Below are positions 47,395 to 56,089 of a DNA stretch of 64,000 bases, one piece after another (position 1 is the first letter of the stretch; each line of letters begins with the position of its first letter). A program made the translations under genes and the position numbers. The notes beneath the pieces were generated by a model. The model was not told where the DNA came from. It saw only the letters and a program-made list of their open reading frames with translations, and searched no databases. Location: the NCBI RefSeq assembly GCF_947495275.1, contig NZ_CANLYL010000001.1:496001-560000 (forward strand). The letters run 5' to 3'. Source of the stretch: an uncultured Roseobacter sp. Lineage in GTDB: Bacteria > Pseudomonadota > Alphaproteobacteria > Rhodobacterales > Rhodobacteraceae.

Positions 47395-47785
47395 ATTTTT
47401 CGGCTGGGTCGTGTGCAGCGTCGTCCTGGGCACCGGTAGCATTCTCGCCGCAGACACCGACGTACTTGACGGTTACCGGGTTGTGGCCTTGCCGCAGATT
47501 GATCTTTCCAGCCAAACACCGCTGGCACTGGCGGATGATTTCCTAAGCTTTGTTGGCGTCGATATCGCCGAAACAGAAATGTCGTTGAGCGTTGAGAAGA
47601 CGCCCAAAGGCTATCTCTTCGACTTCCATCTCAGAGGCTATCTTGACGACAGTCTTGCCGGCGAGAACTACCGGATGCTGGTGAAAAAACACGCATCACG
47701 TTACTTCGTCTCCCACGCCGGAGTTCAATATATCTGCGCGCGTGGCGCAAATACGACGGAACCGCAGGTGGCATACTGCCCCTAG
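47375..47785 (+). CDS. Small exported protein overlapping the amidase gene
   Basis: A protein of 136 residues with a Sec signal peptide (basic head PKTRK, hydrophobic FGWVVCSVVLGTGSILA, cleavage after AA). The mature part is unlike anything I can name; it has two Cys, ICARG and YCP, at the C-terminus that could form a disulfide. The start is taken as TTG at 47375 inside the amidase gene, with GAGG about 10 bases upstream. Overlap by 20 bases suggests translational coupling. A periplasmic inhibitor of the amidase is an attractive but untested idea. Confidence 0.6.
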   Translation: MIPKTRKFFGWVVCSVVLGTGSILAADTDVLDGYRVVALPQIDLSSQTPLALADDFLSFVGVDIAETEMSLSVEKTPKGYLFDFHLRGYLDDSLAGENYRMLVKKHASRYFVSHAGVQYICARGANTTEPQVAYCP

Positions 47786-47798
47786 ACTCCCAATCCGA

Positions 47799-48566
47799 TC
47801 AGCGCAGGCCCCGCAACGCGTCCGCCAAACGGTCCGCTGGTTCCACGACCGTGTTGAATTGAAGACGCGGATTGCCCTCAACATATTGCGGATCAAATAT
47901 CGCAACATTGAAGAAGCAGGCGGGCAATGGGCCCTCGCCTGACGCCCCGGCGCTTGCACAGGAGGTGCTGCTGCCTGCGCGCACATTGAATGACGCACCA
48001 GACCCGATTTCGACCGCTACAACGCTGTTGGGGTCGGAGGCGTTTGCCCCGCCGATGCGCAGCTCAGAATCCTCGGCCCGAATGACCGATCTGACCAGAA
48101 CCAATCGGAACGCCTGGTCCCGCGGGCGCAACAAGACATCCGGATCGGTGCCTTCTGTGACCATTTCAGTGACGTAGTTTGCCAGGGCGGTGACGAGGTT
48201 CTTGTAATCTTCACGTACCGCCGATTGCGCGGTGAACGCTGCCTGCGCTCCGACCTGCGCGCGAACCAGATCCTGATTGCTGCCAACCGGAATACCGCTG
48301 AGTTCGATTGCGGAAACATTTGAAGATGAGATATTGGCAGGTGCCGGGCTGCCGCCAACCGGCGTAAGGTTCAGCACGTCGAGAAAGCTTAACTCGTTGG
48401 TCGCCGTATTCCATAAAAAGAGCGAACCCGGCTCGAACAATCCAGCATTTTGCGTCCCCAAACTGCCAGCGTTCGAATACTGGAAATTGGCTGTGACGCG
48501 TTCTGCGGTCGTGCCGCACGCCCCCAGAGCCGCAAGAAGAGTAAGAAATCGCAAACTTTTGATCAT
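47799..48566 (-). CDS. Putative lipoprotein of unknown function
   Basis: A protein of 255 residues starting MIKSLRFLTLLAALGAC, a lipoprotein signal with Cys 17 as the lipidation site. The mature part is rich in Ser, Asn and Ala and contains no motif I recognise. A second pair of Cys (STSCASAG and LPACFF) lies near residues 205-220. GGGGGAA stands before the ATG. It converges with the small exported protein gene, with 13 bases between the stops. Confidence 0.68.
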   Translation of the reverse strand: MIKSLRFLTLLAALGACGTTAERVTANFQYSNAGSLGTQNAGLFEPGSLFLWNTATNELSFLDVLNLTPVGGSPAPANISSSNVSAIELSGIPVGSNQDLVRAQVGAQAAFTAQSAVREDYKNLVTALANYVTEMVTEGTDPDVLLRPRDQAFRLVLVRSVIRAEDSELRIGGANASDPNSVVAVEIGSGASFNVRAGSSTSCASAGASGEGPLPACFFNVAIFDPQYVEGNPRLQFNTVVEPADRLADALRGLR

Positions 48567-48676
48567 GGAAAATTCCCCCTAAAATAGAACAACCTTAGGG
48601 TACATCTCCCGCGTCTGTCTAGAAAAACCGCGTTTGGGGCCCGTGTCGAAGCGACCGATTGCCCCCTACCCGCCAA

Positions 48677-49021
48677 TCAATTGATTGGAAACTGCACAAG
48701 ACACTGGTTGGCATAGCGTTCGAAATCCTCGAAAGTCTCAATAACATCGCGCCGGTCCCGCACGATCCGCAGCGCTTCCTTTTTCTGCCGCCACGTCCCG
48801 CTGACGTGACGATCCAGAATGCGGACCGTAATATCGAGCATGATCTCTTTTTCCGTTTCACCCAGACGACCCGACGATTCCAGCGCCACGGCCGTGAAGG
48901 CCAGCGTATTGGCACAGCGCAAAGCCGCGGCTTCCTGACCGCTGTAGGTTCGCTGCTCGGCGCTAACCGCACCGGCCCCGACCAACAATACCGTCAGGCC
49001 TGAAAGGAGGGCGCGTCTCAA
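48677..49021 (-). CDS. Small exported protein of unknown function
   Basis: A protein of 114 residues with a signal peptide (RRALLSGLTVLLVGAGAVSA) and a short helical mature part containing two Cys (ALRCAN and ANQCLV). It starts with TTG, overlapping the stop of the Lrp-type gene upstream as TTGA, so it is likely read by coupling. No family recognised. Confidence 0.62.
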   Translation of the reverse strand: MRRALLSGLTVLLVGAGAVSAEQRTYSGQEAAALRCANTLAFTAVALESSGRLGETEKEIMLDITVRILDRHVSGTWRQKKEALRIVRDRRDVIETFEDFERYANQCLVQFPIN

Positions 49022-49257
49022 AAGACTTTGAACGTCATGGTCGTCAAGGACCGTTCGATTCCTGTGATATCAAGCAATTTGTCGTTGATGTACTTGCCCA
49101 CATCCTCCTCCTTGGGGATGTAGAGTTTCATAAGCAAATCGAAATCTCCACTCGTTGAATATAGTTCGGAGTGGATTTCGCGCAGCGCGATTTCTTCGGC
49201 CACACGGTAGGTTTTGCCGGGCGTGCAACGGATTTGAATAAAGACGCAGGTGGCCAT
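49018..49257 (-). CDS. Stand-alone Lrp/AsnC ligand-binding (RAM) domain protein
   Basis: A protein of 79 residues equal to the C-terminal effector domain of Lrp/AsnC regulators, without a DNA-binding domain: VFIQIRCTPGKTYRVAEEI, STSGDFDLLMKLYI, then LLDITGIERSLTTMTFKVF. Such stand-alone domains oligomerise and bind amino acids. GAGGAG precedes the ATG. It is divergent from hisB, 140 bases away, so an amino-acid-sensing role near the histidine genes is possible but not shown. Confidence 0.85.
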   Translation of the reverse strand: MATCVFIQIRCTPGKTYRVAEEIALREIHSELYSTSGDFDLLMKLYIPKEEDVGKYINDKLLDITGIERSLTTMTFKVF

Positions 49258-49338
49258 GAATGCTCCTCGAACGGGCCTTGCGCCCTGCCCTTAAGCTGAC
49301 ATATCCGGCACAGGGGCTGCAATCCCGAATGTCGCGTC

Positions 49339-49366
49339 TTGGCCTGCTGTGACAGCCTGCTATAAG
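49339..49366 (+). promoter_or_regulatory. Candidate hisB promoter
   Basis: TTGGCC (49339-49344) and TATAAG (49361-49366) are 16 bases apart, 31 bases before the hisB ATG. I see no his leader peptide or attenuator in this short region. Confidence 0.45.
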
Positions 49367-49397
49367 AGCGCGCGACAGCACTTGCCCGGAGGCTTAC

Positions 49398-49985
49398 ATG
49401 CGTAGCCACAAACTGACCCGCTCGACCGCCGAGACAGAGATCACCGTTGCGATCAATCTTGACGGGACGGGCACCTATGACAACCAGACAGGTGTTGGGT
49501 TCTTTGATCACATGCTGGACCAGCTGGCGCGCCATTCCCTGATCGACATGACCATTCGTGCAACCGGGGATCTGCACATCGACGACCACCACACTGTCGA
49601 AGATACGGGCATCGCATTAGGACAGGCGCTGAGTGCCGCTCTCGGCGACAAACGCGGTATCCGCCGGTACGGATCCTGCCTGTTGCCGATGGACGATGCG
49701 CTGGTGCGCACGGCGCTGGATTTGTCCGCGCGTCCCTTCCTGATCTGGAATGTGGATTTGCCGACACAGAAAATCGGCAGCTTTGATTGTGAGCTGATAC
49801 GAGAATTCTTTCAGGCATTGAGCACCCATGGCGGCATCACGCTACATGTCGACCTGCTGCACGGGCTAAACAGTCACCACATCGCCGAGGCCGCGTTCAA
49901 ATCCGTTGCGCGGGCATTGCGGGACGCGGTTGAAGTTGACCCGCGCAAAGCAGATGACATCCCCTCCACCAAGGGCGCTCTCTGA
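49398..49985 (+). CDS. hisB: Imidazoleglycerol-phosphate dehydratase
   Basis: The manganese enzyme of step six of histidine biosynthesis, 195 residues, without the phosphatase domain found in enterobacterial HisB. Metal-binding motifs are visible as [30 protein letters not shown] and [17 protein letters not shown]. The ATG is preceded by GGAGG. The first gene of the his cluster here; hisH starts one base after its stop codon. Confidence 0.96.
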   Translation: MRSHKLTRSTAETEITVAINLDGTGTYDNQTGVGFFDHMLDQLARHSLIDMTIRATGDLHIDDHHTVEDTGIALGQALSAALGDKRGIRRYGSCLLPMDDALVRTALDLSARPFLIWNVDLPTQKIGSFDCELIREFFQALSTHGGITLHVDLLHGLNSHHIAEAAFKSVARALRDAVEVDPRKADDIPSTKGAL

Positions 49986-49986
49986 C

Positions 49987-50625
49987 GTGCTTACCGCCAT
50001 TATCGACTACGAAAGTGGTAACCTTCATTCCGCACATAAAGCCTTTGAACGGATGGCGCGTGAAACCGGAGCCGGAGAGGTTATCGTAACCGGAGACGCG
50101 GATGTCGTTGCCCGCGCCGACCGGATCGTTCTGCCCGGCGATGGCGCTTTTCCGGCCTGTATGGCGACGCTCAAGGGACACTCCGGCCTCTATGCGGCCA
50201 TGATCGAGGCTATTGAAAACAAGGGCCGCCCGTTCATGGGTATCTGTGTGGGCATGCAATTGATGGCCACGTGGGGTCGCGAATATCGCGACACACGAGG
50301 GCTCGACTGGGTCGCGGGCGAGGTGATCAGAATAACACCGGATGACCCCAGCCTCAAAGTGCCGCATATGGGATGGAATGATCTGATCCTCGATACCGAT
50401 CACCCTGTATTTGAAGGTATCAGCACTGGGGATCATGCCTATTTCGTCCATAGCTTTCACATGGCCGTCACGTATGCATCACAAAGGCTCGCGCATGTCG
50501 ACTTCGGCACCGAGGTCACGGCGGTTGTCGGCACAGGAACCATGATCGGCTTACAGTTTCACCCCGAAAAAAGCCAGGCGACCGGCTTGCGCATGATCTC
50601 AAACTTTCTGAATTGGAAGCCGTGA
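49987..50625 (+). CDS. hisH: Imidazole glycerol phosphate synthase, glutaminase subunit
   Basis: The class I glutamine amidotransferase subunit that gives ammonia to HisF, 212 residues. The catalytic Cys lies in FMGICVGMQLMA and the His and Glu in LQFHPEKSQATG. The start is a GTG at 49987 (VLTAIIDYESGNLHS), one base after the hisB stop; the frame is open further upstream, but that part lies within hisB. It works with the hisF product encoded about 2.4 kb downstream. Confidence 0.95.
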   Translation: MLTAIIDYESGNLHSAHKAFERMARETGAGEVIVTGDADVVARADRIVLPGDGAFPACMATLKGHSGLYAAMIEAIENKGRPFMGICVGMQLMATWGREYRDTRGLDWVAGEVIRITPDDPSLKVPHMGWNDLILDTDHPVFEGISTGDHAYFVHSFHMAVTYASQRLAHVDFGTEVTAVVGTGTMIGLQFHPEKSQATGLRMISNFLNWKP

Positions 50626-50646
50626 TCGCGTTCTTTGCAGCTCGAG

Positions 50647-51120
50647 CTAATCCACCGCCCGGGTGGGTGTCACCACCGGCGGGGCACCATAGGCCACGGA
50701 ATTGCCATGCTCGTCCCGCAATGACCATCGCGCGGCGAAGAGGTAATAGCTGCGCGTTTCCCAACCGGCCTGATCACGTTGGAACCGTGGCCGCCAGGCC
50801 CCTTCGATCATCACCGGCAGGCGCACAGCATCGATGTCTGGTTTCTCTTCACCCATTTTTGCCGCAACACTAACGGCATGAGTGCGCAGGGCGCGCAATT
50901 GTCCCTCAAGCGGTCCGATCTCTTTCGTACGGCGACCGGCAAAACAAACTTCTATCTCGATATTGCCCTGAACGAATCCGCGCACGACAAGATCGTTGCG
51001 CGAGTTCCGCGTGGTCTGTGGGACGAGTTCCACAGCAATCTGACCGACCTTGTTCTTGAACAGGCCCGCGTCTTCATACTCTGGCGTCACTTCAGAGGCT
51101 GGTTTGCGTCGATGCGGCAT
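50647..51120 (-). CDS. Conserved-looking protein of unknown function
   Basis: A protein of 157 residues on the opposite strand inside the his cluster. It has an even mix of beta-type stretches (VGQIAVELVP, LVVRGFVQGNIEIEVCF, ETRSYYLFAARWSLRD) and no signal peptide or known motif. The ribosome-binding site is weak, and the true start could lie downstream. I do not recognise the family; the reading frame is supported by codon pattern and by lack of a better frame in the 660 bases between hisH and the DUF2147 gene. Confidence 0.55.
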   Translation of the reverse strand: MPHRRKPASEVTPEYEDAGLFKNKVGQIAVELVPQTTRNSRNDLVVRGFVQGNIEIEVCFAGRRTKEIGPLEGQLRALRTHAVSVAAKMGEEKPDIDAVRLPVMIEGAWRPRFQRDQAGWETRSYYLFAARWSLRDEHGNSVAYGAPPVVTPTRAVD

Positions 51121-51270
51121 TTATTGGCCCGGTAAGAGTTTGGACAATTGACCCCAGCAACCGCAAACGGCCGATGAGGCTTCGCCAATGTCTTAATGCA
51201 TGACCTCTTAATGAAGCGTTGAACGCCGCATCATCATCATCGCCAACCGGACCCTCCCCAAAGCGGTCGG

Positions 51271-51657
51271 CTACTTCACCCGCGCCCAAGTCTGTTTGGA
51301 ACAAAGCAGACCGCCGGCAATACAGCCTGACAGCTTCATCTGATCACCGTTCAAAGCAATCTTGCCGATATAGATCTTGTCGTTCGACGGGCGCCAGACC
51401 TTGCCGGTGTATTTGCCATTGCCCTGTGCTGCCATATCAATCACCAGGGTCTTGCCAATGTTGGGGGACGCATATTCGCCCGCCTCATTGAATGTACGGT
51501 CAATCTTGCCGCAGAAATTCGGGCCGCAGGGCGCGATCTCGACCAGCGCGAAAGCCCCTTCGTCTGCCTGGGTCTGCCAAGTGCCCTCAATGGGGTCCGC
51601 GAAGACGGCACCTCCCAGTGTCGCGAAAAGCGTCGCCATTATGATGTTTTTATTCAT
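51271..51657 (-). CDS. DUF2147 family exported protein
   Basis: A protein of 128 residues with a signal peptide (NIIMATLFATLGGAVFA) and a DUF2147 domain: DPIEGTWQTQADEGAFALVEI, CGPNFCGKID and YTGKVWRPSNDKIYIGKIAL, ending CIAGGLLCSKQTWARV. The function of the family is not established. The ATG at 51657 has GGAGG 8 bases upstream. It lies opposite to the his genes on both sides. Confidence 0.82.
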   Translation of the reverse strand: MNKNIIMATLFATLGGAVFADPIEGTWQTQADEGAFALVEIAPCGPNFCGKIDRTFNEAGEYASPNIGKTLVIDMAAQGNGKYTGKVWRPSNDKIYIGKIALNGDQMKLSGCIAGGLLCSKQTWARVK

Positions 51658-51796
51658 GATACATCCTCCTGTTGCGCGCAGCTTTGGAGATACTGTTTCC
51701 CGGCGCAAGTATGACCCTGCGTCGCGTTGCACTTTGGCATTTTAGCGTGCATGAAGCAGCCCATGTTCCGAGACCCTGCTATCGACTGGAAGCCCG

Positions 51797-52519
51797 ATGA
51801 TCCTCTACCCCGCCATTGATCTCAAAGACGGACAGGCCGTGCGGCTTGTGCATGGCGACATGAACAAGGCAACCGTTTTCAATGATAACCCGGCGGCGCA
51901 AGCAAAAGCATTTGTCGATGCCGGATGCGAATGGCTGCATCTCGTTGACCTCAATGGGGCTTTTGCCGGTACGCCGGTCAATGCCGCGCCCGTCGAGGCC
52001 ATTTTGAAGGCCTGCCCGGTCCCGACGCAGCTCGGCGGTGGCATCCGCGATCTTGCAACCATCGAAGGCTGGCTCGACAAAGGATTGGCTCGTGTCATCC
52101 TTGGCACAGTAGCGGTCGAAAACCCCGATCTGGTTCGGGCTGCCGCCAAAGCCTTCCCAGATCAAGTGGCCGTGGGAATTGACGCGCGCAATGGCTTTGT
52201 AGCGACCAAGGGCTGGGCGGAAGAGACAGATGTTCAGGTCACCGATCTCGCCAAGTCCTTCGAGGATGCCGGCGTCGCCGCCATCATCTACACCGACATC
52301 CTGCGCGACGGGGCGATGGGCGGGCCCAATATCCAGTCGACAGCAGATCTGGCGCGGGCCGTAACGATCCCCGTCATTGCCTCTGGCGGCGTGTCGTCGC
52401 TGAAAGATCTCATCGCCCTGCGCGATTGTGGCGCAGATTTGAATGGCGCAATTTCCGGCAGAGCGCTTTATGATGGGGCGATCGAACTCGAAGAGGCGCT
52501 TGCCGCCCTGAAAGCGTGA
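51797..52519 (+). CDS. hisA: Phosphoribosylformimino-5-aminoimidazole carboxamide ribotide isomerase
   Basis: A TIM-barrel enzyme of 240 residues performing an Amadori rearrangement in histidine biosynthesis. The two catalytic Asp are visible in [15 protein letters not shown] and [15 protein letters not shown], and phosphate-binding loops in [11 protein letters not shown] and [12 protein letters not shown]. It comes after two opposite-strand genes and probably has a separate promoter from hisBH. Confidence 0.95.
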   Translation: MILYPAIDLKDGQAVRLVHGDMNKATVFNDNPAAQAKAFVDAGCEWLHLVDLNGAFAGTPVNAAPVEAILKACPVPTQLGGGIRDLATIEGWLDKGLARVILGTVAVENPDLVRAAAKAFPDQVAVGIDARNGFVATKGWAEETDVQVTDLAKSFEDAGVAAIIYTDILRDGAMGGPNIQSTADLARAVTIPVIASGGVSSLKDLIALRDCGADLNGAISGRALYDGAIELEEALAALKA

Positions 52520-52525
52520 CCCAAA

Positions 52526-53014
52526 ATGGCACCACAGGTTAACAAAACAAATCTGCCGACGGAAAGCCCGCTGCACAGACGGGTTGCTCCGGGCGATTTT
52601 CTGGATTGCTACAAAGTCGTCAGCAATCTGACGGCACCAGAAGCCGCTGAGATCATTGTTAACTTCCCAAGTTGGGCAAAAGCCCTTGTTTTGCTGCGCA
52701 ATATCGTCGTCGCCCCTTTCGGCCTTCTGAACGATGGCCCCGGCGCCGTTCAGAAGTTCGGCCCCTTCCCGGTCGAAAGCATGTCCGAGAGCTCGGTGGT
52801 TGCGGGATTTGACGACAAGCACCTCGATTTTCGGGTCAATATTCTGAGTGTGAAGGGCGACGTTTACCTGGCCACCTGGGTTCATCCGCACAACATCGGC
52901 GGCCGCCTTTATCTGAAAGCGATCATGCCATTCCACATCCTGATCGCACGAAACGCTTTGATGCGTGTTGCGACCGTCGACAATCGAGACCAATATGATC
53001 CCTTGCCCGAATGA
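52526..53014 (+). CDS. DUF2867 family protein within the his operon
   Basis: A protein of 162 residues that looks like the DUF2867 family, with DFLDCYKVVSNLTAPEA, RNIVVAPFGLL, VKGDVYLATWVHPHN and FHILIARNALMRV. It lies 6 bases after hisA and 6 bases before hisF, so it must be in the same transcript. It has no motif of histidine enzymes, and the biochemical role is unknown. Its tight place between hisA and hisF is noteworthy. Confidence 0.75.
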   Translation: MAPQVNKTNLPTESPLHRRVAPGDFLDCYKVVSNLTAPEAAEIIVNFPSWAKALVLLRNIVVAPFGLLNDGPGAVQKFGPFPVESMSESSVVAGFDDKHLDFRVNILSVKGDVYLATWVHPHNIGGRLYLKAIMPFHILIARNALMRVATVDNRDQYDPLPE

Positions 53015-53020
53015 TCTGAC

Positions 53021-53782
53021 ATGCTGAAAACCCGCATTATTCCCTGTCTCGACGTCGCTGACGGACGTGTGGTCAAAGGCGTGAATTTCGTCGATCTGCG
53101 TGACGCCGGCGACCCAGTGGATGCCGCCATCGCCTATGATGCGGCAGGCGCAGACGAGCTGTGTTTTCTCGACATCACCGCCACCCATGAAAACCGCGCC
53201 ACGATGTTCGATGTGGTCACCCGCACCGCTGAGCATTGTTATATCCCCTTGACCGTGGGCGGTGGCGTGCGCACGCCCGCCGACGTCCGTGCCCTGCTTT
53301 TGGCGGGCGCTGACAAGGTTTCTTTTAACTCTGCGGCCGTGGCCAACCCGGATGTGGTGGCGCAGGCCGCGGATCAGTTTGGCAGCCAGTGCATTGTGGT
53401 CGCCATTGATGCCAAAACGGTCGCCCCTGGAAAATGGGAAATCTTTACCCACGGCGGCCGCAAGCCAACCGGCATTGATGCCGTGGCCTTTGCCCGAACG
53501 GTTACAGAAAAGGGGGCAGGCGAAATCCTCCTGACGTCGATGGACCGGGACGGCACCCGTGCGGGTTTCAACCTGCCCCTGACGCGCGCGATCGCGGATG
53601 CGGTGCCCGTTCCGGTGATCGCGTCAGGTGGCGTCGGCACCCTGGATCATCTTGTCGAGGGCGTGACCGAAGGCGGTGCTTCGGCGGTGCTTGCCGCTTC
53701 GATCTTTCACTTCGGCGACTACACAATCGCGCAGGCCAAAGAACATATGGCCGCCGCGGGTATTCCCATGAGGCTGACATGA
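53021..53782 (+). CDS. hisF: Imidazole glycerol phosphate synthase, cyclase subunit
   Basis: The TIM-barrel partner of HisH, 253 residues, which joins ammonia to PRFAR to give imidazole glycerol phosphate and AICAR. Catalytic Asp residues are in [19 protein letters not shown] and [15 protein letters not shown]. Phosphate loops are [13 protein letters not shown] and [13 protein letters not shown]. The stop overlaps the hisE start as ATGA. Confidence 0.97.
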   Translation: MLKTRIIPCLDVADGRVVKGVNFVDLRDAGDPVDAAIAYDAAGADELCFLDITATHENRATMFDVVTRTAEHCYIPLTVGGGVRTPADVRALLLAGADKVSFNSAAVANPDVVAQAADQFGSQCIVVAIDAKTVAPGKWEIFTHGGRKPTGIDAVAFARTVTEKGAGEILLTSMDRDGTRAGFNLPLTRAIADAVPVPVIASGGVGTLDHLVEGVTEGGASAVLAASIFHFGDYTIAQAKEHMAAAGIPMRLT

Positions 53783-54087
53783 CCCTTGAAGATCTGTTCC
53801 AGACCATTCAGGCGCGCAAATCTGCCGATGCCACAAGCAGTTGGACCGCGCAGCTTTTGGCCAAGGGACCAGAAAAATGCGCGGAAAAGTTTGGAGAGGA
53901 AGCTATCGAGGCGATCATTGAGGCGACCAAGGGTGACAGGCAGGCACTGACATCGGAAGCCGCCGACGTTCTCTACCATTTGCTGGTCATGCTGGCATCG
54001 CGAAATGTCCCCCTGGCAGATGTCATGACCGAACTTGGACGCCGACAAAACCAGTCCGGGCTTGCCGAGAAAGCCGCCCGGGATTGA
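53779..54087 (+). CDS. hisE: Phosphoribosyl-ATP pyrophosphatase
   Basis: A small all-alpha hydrolase of 102 residues that removes pyrophosphate from phosphoribosyl-ATP, here as a separate HisE protein without the HisI cyclohydrolase domain. The metal-binding Glu/Asp motif is visible as [17 protein letters not shown] with [13 protein letters not shown]. It is the last gene of the his group and its stop codon is 4 bases from the end of the convergent CoA-binding protein gene. Confidence 0.94.
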   Translation: MTLEDLFQTIQARKSADATSSWTAQLLAKGPEKCAEKFGEEAIEAIIEATKGDRQALTSEAADVLYHLLVMLASRNVPLADVMTELGRRQNQSGLAEKAARD

Positions 54088-54091
54088 GCCC

Positions 54092-54559
54092 TTACAACTT
54101 GGACGAAATGATCCCAGTCGCAAATCCGCCCATGCGCAACTCCCCAAAGAGCCGCTGATACTCGATCTTTGGGCACCGGTCCTGAATGACCGTCACGCCA
54201 CGTGCCTGCGCTTTTGAGGCGGCGTCGGCATGGGCCACCCCGATCTGCATCCAGATCGTTTGCAAGGACGGAAACATCTCCAGAGCCTCATCAACAATCG
54301 GAGGAACGGCCTCGGAGCGTCGGAAGATGTCAACCATATCAATCTCTTGATCGACCTCTGACAAGCTGGCATTCACCGTACGCCCGAAGAGTTTCTTACC
54401 GGCATGACCCGGGTTGATGGGAAAAACCTCGAAGCCCTTCAAAGTAAGATAGCGGGCCACGTAGTAACTTGGCCGCACGGGATTCATGGACACCCCGACC
54501 ACGGCAATCCGCCGGGTTTTTGTGAGCACGTTTTTTAACAGATCGTCAGGATATTGCAT
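54092..54559 (-). CDS. CoA-binding domain protein (YccU-like)
   Basis: A protein of 155 residues with one Rossmann-type CoA-binding domain: IAVVGVSMNPVRPSYYVARYLTLKGFEVFPINPG, EIDMVDIFRRSEAVPPIVDEAL and IWMQIGVAHADAASKAQARG. It corresponds to the N-terminal domain of succinyl-CoA synthetase-like proteins and lacks any ligase part. Its role is unclear. It begins 30 bases after the terminator of the zinc-ribbon gene. Confidence 0.87.
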   Translation of the reverse strand: MQYPDDLLKNVLTKTRRIAVVGVSMNPVRPSYYVARYLTLKGFEVFPINPGHAGKKLFGRTVNASLSEVDQEIDMVDIFRRSEAVPPIVDEALEMFPSLQTIWMQIGVAHADAASKAQARGVTVIQDRCPKIEYQRLFGELRMGGFATGIISSKL

Positions 54560-54589
54560 GGGGTCGACCCTATCACTGTCACTCTATGG

Positions 54590-54626
54590 AAAAAAAGAGC
54601 GCCCGATGCTTTGAGGCAAGGGGCGC
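54590..54626 (-). terminator. Rho-independent terminator after the zinc-ribbon gene
   Basis: On the minus strand GCGCCC and GGGCGC enclose a 16-base loop and are followed by TCTTTTTTT (54590-54598). It lies about 160 bases after the stop of the gene at 54783-55097. Confidence 0.7.
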
Positions 54627-54782
54627 GAAGAGGTACGGAACGAGGGACAGTCTTGAAAATCAACGAGCGTTCCGGGCTCATTGATGTATCTCGTAAGTAA
54701 GCGCTCTGGAGCGCATATCCAGACTGTCTCGCAAATCTGTGAACGAAGCGTTAATTGAAGCGGGCGAATTGCCCAAACATCG

Positions 54783-55097
54783 TCAGTCAAAGATGTCCTC
54801 GATGACGTCAAAAGCCTCTTCCATCAGGTGCTGCATAAAACCCTTGCGTCGTTTCCGGTATTTTTTGTGGGATTTGTGTTTTTTGTATTTTTTCCGGGTG
54901 TCGCGCAGCTCAGTATTGCGCACGGCCGAGGGTTTCACCAATTCCTGCTTGCCGGGATGTGATTGCGGCAGGCGTTTGAGTTCATGCAAAGGGGCGCCAC
55001 AACTAGAACAGGTCAGTTCATGGCGATTCCTGCCCAGCACCAGAGCAGCGCGTGTTCCGCAATAGCAGCAAGTGGCGATCTTAGTGGAATAACCCAT
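54783..55097 (-). CDS. Small zinc-ribbon protein with basic tail
   Basis: A protein of 104 residues. Two CxxC pairs (CCYCGTRA and CSSCGAPL) in the first 40 residues form a zinc ribbon. From about 70 to 90 there is a very basic stretch of Lys, His, Arg and Tyr, then an acidic end (EEAFDVIEDIFD). This charge split suggests binding to nucleic acid or ribosome, but this is a guess. It is followed by a terminator and preceded by rlmB. Confidence 0.72.
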   Translation of the reverse strand: MGYSTKIATCCYCGTRAALVLGRNRHELTCSSCGAPLHELKRLPQSHPGKQELVKPSAVRNTELRDTRKKYKKHKSHKKYRKRRKGFMQHLMEEAFDVIEDIFD

Positions 55098-55119
55098 TCA
55101 ATGTCCTTCGTCCCAGCAC

Positions 55120-55896
55120 TTACAAAGATGCTCTACTAGCATATAGGGCAATTGCTGCGGCATTTGAGACGTTGAGCGATCCGAATTGCCCTGCCGCGTC
55201 AATCCGCACCAGGGCATCGACCGTTTCCTTGGTTTTTTCACGCAAACCTGGCCCTTCTGCGCCAAGAACAAGTGCCACGGGGTGGTCGCGTTTGCCGTCA
55301 ACCGCCGCCTCGATCGACTGGGTGGCCTCCCCATCCAGGCCCAGCACCAGATAGCCCATGCCCTGCAAAGACTTGATCGCATCCGCAAGATTACGAACCC
55401 TCAAATAGGGCTGTCGTTCCAGCGCGCCGCTTGCCGTTTTCGCCAGTGCACCCGTCTCCGGAGCAGAATGATGGCGCGTTCCGATGACAGCTGACGCACC
55501 GAGGACTTCTGCGGATCGCAAAATCGCACCGACATTATGCGGGTCCGTGACCCGGTCCAGCAATATCACGCGCGGCGAACGCGCGCCGATGCAAACATCC
55601 TCCAGACTGCCCCAGTCAAGCGGCTTCACTTCAAGGGCGGCACCCTGATGTACCGAACCGGGATCAAGAGGCGCATTGAACTTTCTGGGATCAACCACCT
55701 CGGGCGTCACGGCGGCCGTCTCGATGGCATCCAACAGCTTATTTTGGGCGTTCAGCGTGACGATCAGGCGTAGCTTTTCGCGGGTTGGATTGACCAGAGC
55801 ATCCCGTACCGCGTGCAATCCGAACAGCCAGACCGTCTCACGGGTCTGGGCTTTCTTGCCCTGCTCTTTTTGAACAACCCACTTTGGTTTTTTCAT
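55120..55896 (-). CDS. rlmB: 23S rRNA (guanosine-2'-O)-methyltransferase RlmB
   Basis: A SPOUT (TrmH-family) methyltransferase of 258 residues. An N-terminal L30e-like substrate-binding domain (LFGLHAVRDALVNPTREKLRL) precedes the knotted domain with motifs LLDRVTDPHNVGAILRSAEVLGA, LVLGAEGPGLREKTKETVD and LNVSNAAAIALYASRA. It is expected to methylate the ribose of G2251 in 23S rRNA; other TrmH-type specificities cannot be excluded. It is divergent from tRNA-Tyr. Confidence 0.92.
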   Translation of the reverse strand: MKKPKWVVQKEQGKKAQTRETVWLFGLHAVRDALVNPTREKLRLIVTLNAQNKLLDAIETAAVTPEVVDPRKFNAPLDPGSVHQGAALEVKPLDWGSLEDVCIGARSPRVILLDRVTDPHNVGAILRSAEVLGASAVIGTRHHSAPETGALAKTASGALERQPYLRVRNLADAIKSLQGMGYLVLGLDGEATQSIEAAVDGKRDHPVALVLGAEGPGLREKTKETVDALVRIDAAGQFGSLNVSNAAAIALYASRASL

Positions 55897-56005
55897 CTTT
55901 CAGGTCCCAATGCTGCCCGCGTCAAAAAGGTGGTGATTTCGCCTTGACGCCTCTTGGCACCGCTTGTAATCACGCCACCACCGCTGATGCAATGCAAAGC
56001 GGCGT

Positions 56006-56089
56006 GGGCGACAGGCCGCAAGGTGTGGCAGGGGACTGTAACTCCCTCGCGGAGACGCACGCCTGGTTCGATTCCAGGGTCGCCCACCA
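56006..56089 (+). tRNA. tRNA-Tyr (GTA)
   Basis: A class II tRNA with a long variable arm and encoded CCA. The acceptor stem is GGGCGAC (56006-56012) with GTCGCCC. The anticodon loop CTGTAAC has GTA at 56038-56040. The variable arm is CGCGGAGACGCACG, and the T arm CCTGG-TTCGATT-CCAGG. A degraded mobile-element region begins immediately downstream. Confidence 0.95.

Noticed and set aside
51779-53452. Long minus-strand frame of 557 codons over hisA, the DUF2867 gene and hisF
   Set aside because: It is antisense to three well-recognised genes, has no family-like sequence and reflects GC-rich codon bias.
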